Below, one piece after another: positions 62,001 through 64,000 of a DNA stretch of 64,000 bases. Within the stretch, counting starts at the first letter, position 1, and the number at the start of each line of letters is the position of its first letter. Made by a program: the position numbers and the translations under genes. This DNA comes from Apostichopus japonicus. Its lineage: Eukaryota; Echinodermata; Holothuroidea; Aspidochirotida; Stichopodidae. Location: positions 16,826,764 to 16,890,763 of the forward strand of contig NC_092583.1 of the NCBI RefSeq assembly GCF_037975245.1, given 5' to 3'. Below the pieces are notes generated by a model that did no database searches, was not told the DNA's origin, and saw only the letters and a program-made list of their open reading frames with translations.

Positions 62001-62674
62001 GACAGTGAATTTAAAGCAGTTTTTTGCATTTGCTAACAATTTTCCCAAAATTTATCAGGTATTACTCGAAGTAAGATTGTATTTGATCGACAAACTAATA
62101 GGTTTTTTCAACCGATAAGTGTGAATGACTAAGTAATTAACGAATTTGATAGTATCGTGAACTCCTCGTTGCCAAAACAATTGTATTATTAATATTCTAA
62201 AGCATAATTACAAACATTTAAAACCCACGACTAATTCCTTAAATTGGAAGTTGAATGCATCCTCATGATTGTAGTGTTATACTGTATGATCTGAACTATT
62301 AAGTCTACGTTTTAGAATTGGAAGCAAATAATGTCAAAGATTATCTTTATTATACAATAAGTGAAACCTGCTCTGCACAGACATTGTGTTTGTTTTCATC
62401 TTTTCTCCAATGATTATGTTCTTCTTTTACACAGGCGAGGATAAAAGCCAAACCTCTCCAGAGATTTACCTACACCCCTACTAAGGTCAACAATGGGTTT
62501 ACAGCGCCCGTTGGACCAGCACAGCCAGTGTACCAACCACAGTTTCCGTTTCCCCCTACCCAGCCTAACAGGGTCAATGGGGTAACCAATACTCCTCAGT
62601 ACCAGGCATTCTACCCAAACGTCATTCCGCCATCATGGCCTACTAGTCCTACCTATTTCGATCCTGCCAATATG
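28942..62674 (+). CDS. LARP4: La-related protein 4 (LARP4/4B family), 5' and central part, 8 exons, open at the right edge
   Basis: Coding exons: 28942-29091, 39278-39446, 44971-45120, 51012-51090, 58482-58618, 59545-59648, 60886-61050, 62435-62674. They join in one frame for 398 codons, with GT-AG introns. In order the protein has an acidic N-terminus (residues 1-50), a PAM2 motif [11 protein letters not shown] (59-69), a Ser/Tyr/Gly linker (107-156), a La motif (about 166-245, with [20 protein letters not shown] and [15 protein letters not shown]), an RRM (about 246-325, with RCTIILREV and NNWYITFES), and a Pro/Tyr-rich segment resembling the post-RRM region of human LARP4 ([11 protein letters not shown]). 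LARP4 proteins bind mRNA poly(A) and poly(A)-binding protein, and stabilise and promote translation of mRNAs in the cytoplasm. Vertebrates have LARP4 and LARP4B, and this gene cannot be assigned to either paralogue. The C-terminal exons lie past the window. The first coding exon is the least certain. Confidence 0.93.
29507..29531 (+). other. G-quadruplex-type tract in LARP4 intron
   Basis: GGGGTGGGGTGGGGTGGG is a canonical four-run G-quadruplex motif on the coding strand of the first visible LARP4 intron. It would also exist in the pre-mRNA. Confidence 0.6.
32113..32628. repeat. Recent tandem duplication, unit about 254-262 bp
   Basis: Copy 1 spans 32113-32366 and copy 2 spans 32367-32628. 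They are nearly identical base for base (shared landmarks GGAAAATCCCATTGCTGGCT and CTTTACTGTAGGAACTAACC). The clearest difference is an 8-base indel near the start, CCTGTTTTTCCAC against CCTGTTTTGTTAAATACCAC. The high identity points to a young event. It lies in the LARP4 intron. Confidence 0.9.
34535..34942. repeat. Degenerate repeat with AGGTCA direct repeat and a short internal duplication
   Basis: AGGTCA-TTTT-AGGTCA (34535-34550) is another DR4 arrangement. Downstream, ATTGCAACTTGGTCGAACTT at about 34875 is repeated as ATTGCAACTTGGTTGAACTT at about 34913, a tandem duplication of about 38 bp. The style resembles the AGGTCA-rich repeat at 14-16 kb but is not a simple copy of it. Confidence 0.4.
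35128..35442 (-). other. Unrecognised 104-codon open frame, antisense in LARP4 intron
   Basis: The frame has a balanced composition, with a basic stretch ([20 protein letters not shown]) and an acidic end ([15 protein letters not shown]), unlike the repeat-derived frames nearby. I recognise no family, promoter or splice partners. It may be chance or an old transposon piece. Confidence 0.15.
35567..36053. mobile_element. hAT-type MITE with CAGGGATGTGCCCA ends
   Basis: The left end is CAGGGATGTGCCCACG and the right end, read inward, is CAGGGATGTGCCCAGG, an inverted repeat of about 16 bp beginning with the CAGGG typical of hAT superfamily ends. The flanking 8-mers are ATAGAGAG and AGAGAGAA, an imperfect target duplication (6 of 8 match). 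It is 487 bp long with no transposase. Inside, the word GCCCAGCACTA occurs twice. It lies in the LARP4 intron. Confidence 0.65.
38079..38124. repeat. (TATG)n microsatellite
   Basis: Imperfect GTATGTATGCGTGTATGTAT repeats directly precede the LINE fragment. A similar (GT)n/(GTAT)n tract follows it at about 38655-38716, as is common at LINE edges. Confidence 0.85.
38129..38652 (+). mobile_element. 3' fragment of a non-LTR retrotransposon (CR1/L2-like reverse transcriptase end)
   Basis: Pieces of a reverse transcriptase C-terminus are readable in changing frames: [23 protein letters not shown] and [20 protein letters not shown] followed by KALH. The last matches the [21 protein letters not shown] block common in CR1/L2-like LINEs. 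The frame from 38322 stays open to 38591 and ends with the TYLFKD-type tail. The 3' terminus (CACTTTGTGATTTTCTATGT ... GGCACTATATAAAT) also resembles LINE tails. Frameshifts, a stop and an internal deletion make it a pseudogene. A microsatellite follows. Confidence 0.75.
39278..39446 (+). CDS. LARP4: LARP4 exon with PAM2 motif
   Basis: The acceptor is TTTTCCACAG and the exon opens with [31 protein letters not shown] fits the PAM2 consensus for binding the MLLE domain of poly(A)-binding protein, with Leu, Pro, Ala and Phe at the key positions. A Ser/Asp-rich acidic stretch follows ([19 protein letters not shown]). The donor at 39447 is GTATAG, and the exon ends with one base of a split Ala codon. 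Vertebrate LARP4 proteins have Trp where this one has Phe. Confidence 0.93.
40525..40897. mobile_element. Inverted-repeat MITE (family A), ends carry a 5' splice-site consensus
   Basis: The left arm ACCTGTCTCCCCACAACCTA-TGCACCGCATTCTAC is inverted at 40853-40887. The inner pieces ACACCCTCACTGGCCCTAAT and GGCCTTCCTTCATTTTT are also inverted at about 40787-40818. The right arm has about 35 extra bases that the left arm lacks. The right end reads GGGGAGACAGGTAAGT on +, a perfect CAG/GTAAGT. Open frames on both strands share the same peptides because of the palindrome and are not genes. The same family recurs at 50 kb. It lies in a LARP4 intron. Confidence 0.8.
41700..42120 (+). other. GC-richer intronic island, possible internal promoter (speculative)
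   Basis: Within the intron between the PAM2 and linker exons, the sequence becomes richer in CpG (CACGCACGCAGCAGCAC, TTCCGGCGTAG, TACGTACG) and contains a GTGACGTA site, followed by a GAG/GTAAAG potential donor near 42113. An alternative first exon here would give a LARP4 lacking PAM2. No coding start compatible with exon 44971 was established. Confidence 0.15.
43436..43748. repeat. TACAGTACTG satellite, palindromic
   Basis: About 310 bases consist of CTGTACAGTA-type decamers with TATAGTAC variants. Because GTAC and TACTGTACAGTA are self-complementary, the array can pair with itself at many registers. The Gln/Tyr/Ser/Thr/Val repeat peptides predicted across it are artefacts. It is in a LARP4 intron. 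Confidence 0.92.
43924..43972. repeat. (CCCCCTCCCA)n minisatellite
   Basis: Repeated CCCCCTCCCACCCCCTCCAA units give a C-rich + strand and a G-rich, quadruplex-capable - strand. Confidence 0.85.
44971..45120 (+). CDS. LARP4: LARP4 linker exon before the La motif
   Basis: The acceptor follows the pyrimidine tract TTTGTCCTTTTCTTTTCAG and the donor is GTAAGT. The exon encodes [20 protein letters not shown] and continues to a Tyr-rich [18 protein letters not shown]. The human counterpart of this linker also has Tyr-rich and acidic segments before the La module (LSYQIYDVSGESN). The exon begins at phase 1 and leaves one base for the Pro codon of the next exon. An hAT insertion begins 107 bp after it. 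Confidence 0.85.
45228..47672. mobile_element. Outer hAT-type element, interrupted by an inner hAT
   Basis: The left end is TAGTGTTTGCATGGGGTA and the right end, read inward, is TAGTGTTTACACGGGTCC. The first 16 bases match at 13 to 14 positions. The flanking 8-mers are TATCTTAG (45220-45227) and TATCTTAC (47673-47680), a target duplication with one mismatch. GGGTACCCGG and GGGTAATGG-like subterminal words occur at the right end. Without the inner insertion it would be about 770 bp, with no transposase frame. Near the left end, a block with CAGCAAATAAACAGATGGTT is tandemly duplicated (45421 and 45548, period 127). It lies 107 bp after a LARP4 exon. Confidence 0.72.
45912..47576. mobile_element. 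Inner hAT-type element with TTTAAACG subterminal repeats
   Basis: The element is bounded by a perfect 8-bp direct repeat CACGTGGG (45904-45911 and 47577-47584). Its ends are TAGGGCTGTG and, read inward, TAGTGCTGTG. GTTTAAACGTTTAAACG-type words cluster just inside both ends (about 45935-45990 and 47488-47566), as expected for transposase-binding subterminal repeats of hAT elements. It is 1,665 bp and has no recognisable transposase or BED/dimerisation segment, so it is non-autonomous. It sits inside another hAT and therefore arrived later. Confidence 0.82.
50010..50843. repeat. Four-copy tandem array (205-213 bp unit) containing a MITE end
   Basis: The unit holds GTTCTTTGTGTTGACTGAAT, then CTTACCTGTCTCCCCACAAC (at 50098, 50311, 50516 and 50726), GAACAAATTAGGTAGAAATT, GATGCTGGCACTTTGGAT and a poly-G run of 9 to 14 bases. 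Units 2 and 3 are almost identical, while units 1 and 4 are more diverged. Each unit includes the terminal sequence of the family-A MITE seen at 40.5 kb, so the element's left end has been amplified. The Pro-rich minus-strand open frames are artefacts of the G runs. Confidence 0.88.
50068..50970. mobile_element. Second family-A inverted-repeat element, with amplified left end
   Basis: The right end, AGGTTGTGGGGAGACAGGTAAGC (50917-50938) followed by AAATATCTAAACCAGTAAGT, matches the right end of the 40.5-kb element (GTTGTGGGGAGACAGGTAAG, then AAATATATAAACCAGTAAGT). The shared inner words ACAGTGTTAAAA and TTACCAG confirm the relationship. The left end is the ACCTGTCTCCCCACAACC repeated four times. 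The edges are uncertain by tens of bases. The element stops about 40-75 bp before the La-motif exon. Confidence 0.68.
51012..51090 (+). CDS. LARP4: LARP4 exon, first part of the La motif
   Basis: The acceptor TTTCCCCTCAG precedes a short exon encoding [20 protein letters not shown] and then EYYFS, with a split Arg codon at the donor GTGGGT. It corresponds to human LARP4 EDLKECLKKQLEFCFSR. The Gln, Tyr and Phe positions contribute to the RNA-binding pocket of La motifs. A tandemly amplified inverted-repeat element ends about 40-75 bp upstream of this exon. Confidence 0.95.
55515..55605. repeat. Polypurine (GA-rich) tract
   Basis: About 90 bases on the + strand are almost all G or A (for example GGGAGTGGGAAGGGGGAAGA followed by AAGAGAGAGGG). 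Polypurine runs can form triplex DNA. It lies in a LARP4 intron. Confidence 0.75.
56858..57075. repeat. Interspersed repeat B, copy 1
   Basis: The segment contains TTTTTGAGATATTGACAGTT and, further on, TGAACTTGAAGCAAAC and CACACTGAC. It shares these landmarks in the same order with the segment at about 59655-59785. The outer boundaries are not defined. It is intronic. Confidence 0.5.
58482..58618 (+). CDS. LARP4: LARP4 exon, main part of the La motif
   Basis: A T-rich tract and TAATACAG precede the exon. It encodes [20 protein letters not shown], then [20 protein letters not shown] and IDVLR. This matches the human series ENLSKDLYLISQMDSDQF..IWTVANMEEIKKLT..LILEVLR. The donor GTAAGT leaves one base of the Asp codon completed by the next exon. 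Confidence 0.97.
59545..59648 (+). CDS. LARP4: LARP4 exon, La motif end and start of RRM
   Basis: It encodes [20 protein letters not shown] and then [14 protein letters not shown]. It covers the interdomain linker (VRPNHKR) and the first RRM strand (RCTIILREV, the RNP2 position). It matches human [31 protein letters not shown], but with DGEKGK where human has DEKGEK. Donor GTAAAG, phase 0. Confidence 0.97.
59655..59785. repeat. Interspersed repeat B, copy 2
   Basis: TTTTTGAGATATTGACAATT, TGAACTTAAAGCAAAC and GCACACTGAC match copy 1 at about 56960-57050 with substitutions. This copy begins almost at the donor of the LARP4 exon ending at 59648. Confidence 0.5.
60234..60266. repeat. (TA)n microsatellite
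   Basis: An alternating TA run interrupted by a CATATA step, in a LARP4 intron. Confidence 0.85.
60886..61050 (+). CDS. LARP4: LARP4 exon, RRM core
   Basis: Fifty-five codons, phase 0 at both ends, between TCCTACAG and GTAAGT. The exon begins [20 protein letters not shown], continues [20 protein letters not shown] and ends [24 protein letters not shown] occupies the RNP1-like position. The segment is almost collinear with human LARP4 ([20 protein letters not shown]). Confidence 0.98.
61169..61468 (-). mobile_element. Possible retroelement polyprotein fragment (BEL/Pao-like linker), antisense in LARP4 intron
   Basis: A 99-codon open frame on the minus strand has ordinary protein composition and contains [20 protein letters not shown] followed by ISRFNIN. 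The ID..F.SLLRV..-....RF pattern resembles the segment between the RNase H and integrase regions of BEL/Pao LTR retrotransposons (LLRVTAWVLRF type). No integrase or long terminal repeat was recognised next to it. The assignment is tentative and rests on one short motif. Confidence 0.25.
62435..62674 (+). CDS. LARP4: LARP4 exon, RRM end and Pro/Tyr-rich region
   Basis: Eighty codons, phase 0 at both ends, acceptor TTTACACAG and donor GTGAGT. The first residues ARIKAK close the RRM, as in human LARP4/4B. The rest is low-complexity Pro/Gln/Asn/Tyr sequence, ending in a conserved-looking block, [18 protein letters not shown], comparable to human IVPQSWSPNPTPYFETP. Later exons are expected beyond the window. 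From 62675 to 64000 I see only intron. Confidence 0.95.
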
Positions 62675-64000
62675 GTGAGTCGACCATTGGAATTTGCAGA
62701 GGCAATTACGATCTATTTTAAACAGTGACATCTAATGTGTGATAATATTTCTGATGTGTTCTTGCCTGTTCACTTGTTCCTATGTAGACCTGTACCACCA
62801 CCACCTCCAACAAAATAGGAGGGAGGGAGGGGGGAAGGTTTGGTCTTGAAAGAAGTGCAAATGAGTAAAGAATGTTGCAATTATTTTATAGTTGAGGCTG
62901 TGAATTAAGCTTGCTTAAGTGACCCATCTGTACAAATAAACTTTGTTAAAAAATGTACCTACAAACGCACACAAAGGGATGGTAGTCTTTAAATATTTCA
63001 TTGTTAGTAGCGGTTCTGCTACGTATTATATTTATCTTCACTTTATGATGCCATATTTAATATACTACTGCAAGGTCACCATCTGTGGTTTAAGTATATG
63101 TCCCCCAACCCACCATCCACATACTCCCACTAGTCCACAGTAAATCCACATGCTAGCACAAGTTGATTTTAAAGAACTATGTGTCCAGATGTCAAGTTAT
63201 AAAGACATTTGTTCAACTATTAAGAACAAAACATACCTAACAACCAAGTGTGTGTGTTTCTATGTCTGTTCAACTATTTTTAGTGCTGTTGCATGTGTGA
63301 AAGCAGTTTCATGCTTGAATAAAACTGGTCTGCAAGTAGTTACTATGAAACAAAGACAAGCATTAAATGTGGTGTGAATGCAGCATAAGAATAAAAGCAA
63401 ATAGAAATATGCAATCAAGGGGGATAGTTTGATGTAACATTAAAACCTTTTGAACTTTTAAACCCCCTCCACCCCCCTGACCTTTCCACTGTGAAAGACA
63501 CTTTACGTATTTTCATTAATGCTCCTTTCCTGGTAGTGGTGAGGCTATGCTTGACTTATGCTGCAGCTCTCTGTTAAAATGTCAAGGCCAGAAATAAAAT
63601 TGTCAGTAATGAAGTATGAGGAGATTGTGCTTTTGTTGAAAGGAGCTTCTTGGGTTTGCTGGTCTTCTGGACTTTGTCTTCTCCTTCTTAAATTCTTTCC
63701 ATATTTATATGAAATGAAATAATAATGAGCCATTAGTTGCAAAGAAGAGGATTACTTTATCGCAAATAATATGACTATACAATGTCATTTGTCTGTAGCA
63801 GTATGTTTGGTACAACTCTTGCTAGAAAACAGGTGCTGAGAAATTATCGGTGTTGTTTAAATCATAATTTAGAGATCAGTTTCCCTAGATCGATGTCTTA
63901 TAAAGGAATTTATTTTTAAAATTGATATAAAGTTACAAGTGTTTTAGTCCATAAACATGTATTCAGTGATTACCATGTAAGCCTTGGTAACCCAACTATT

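Overview
The window looks like nuclear DNA of an animal. It is AT-rich, its genes are split by GT-AG introns of 0.7 to 10 kb, and it is full of microsatellites, homopolymer runs, MITE-like elements and decayed transposons. The two recognisable proteins are deeply conserved eukaryotic factors. Protein character and repeat style fit an invertebrate deuterostome, and an echinoderm is my best guess. That is an inference, not a demonstrated assignment.

Layout. Positions 1-10.4 kb hold no gene I can support, only short tandem repeats, poly-G/C runs and a 142-bp tandem duplication. Positions 10,568-17,138 (+) carry a complete four-exon gene for translation initiation factor eIF1 (111 aa). Its second intron contains a 2.2-kb repeat (13,959-16,198) packed with AGGTCA/TGACCT half-sites. 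Positions 17.4-28.9 kb are gene-poor and hold several large simple-sequence arrays. From 28,942 to the right edge and beyond (+) lies a La-related protein of the LARP4/4B family. Eight exons are visible, giving 398 codons: an acidic N-terminal exon, a PAM2 exon, a linker exon, the La motif, the RRM and the start of a Pro/Tyr-rich tail. The C-terminus is outside the window.

The LARP4 introns are a transposon graveyard: a 3' LINE fragment (38.1-38.65 kb), a CAGGG-ended hAT MITE (35.6 kb), two members of an inverted-repeat family whose ends carry a splice-donor consensus (40.5 kb and 50.0-50.97 kb), and one hAT-type element nested inside another (45,228-47,672), with 8-bp target duplications that can be read directly.

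Both genes act in cytoplasmic translation. eIF1 controls start-codon selection on the 40S ribosome. LARP4 proteins bind poly(A) and, through PAM2, the MLLE domain of poly(A)-binding protein. I found no prokaryotic operon, CRISPR array, rRNA gene or tRNA gene. The least expected observations are the nested hATs, the direct-repeat nuclear-receptor half-sites spread by a repeat, the tandem amplification of a transposon end next to the La-motif exon, and the phenylalanine-type PAM2 motif in this LARP4.
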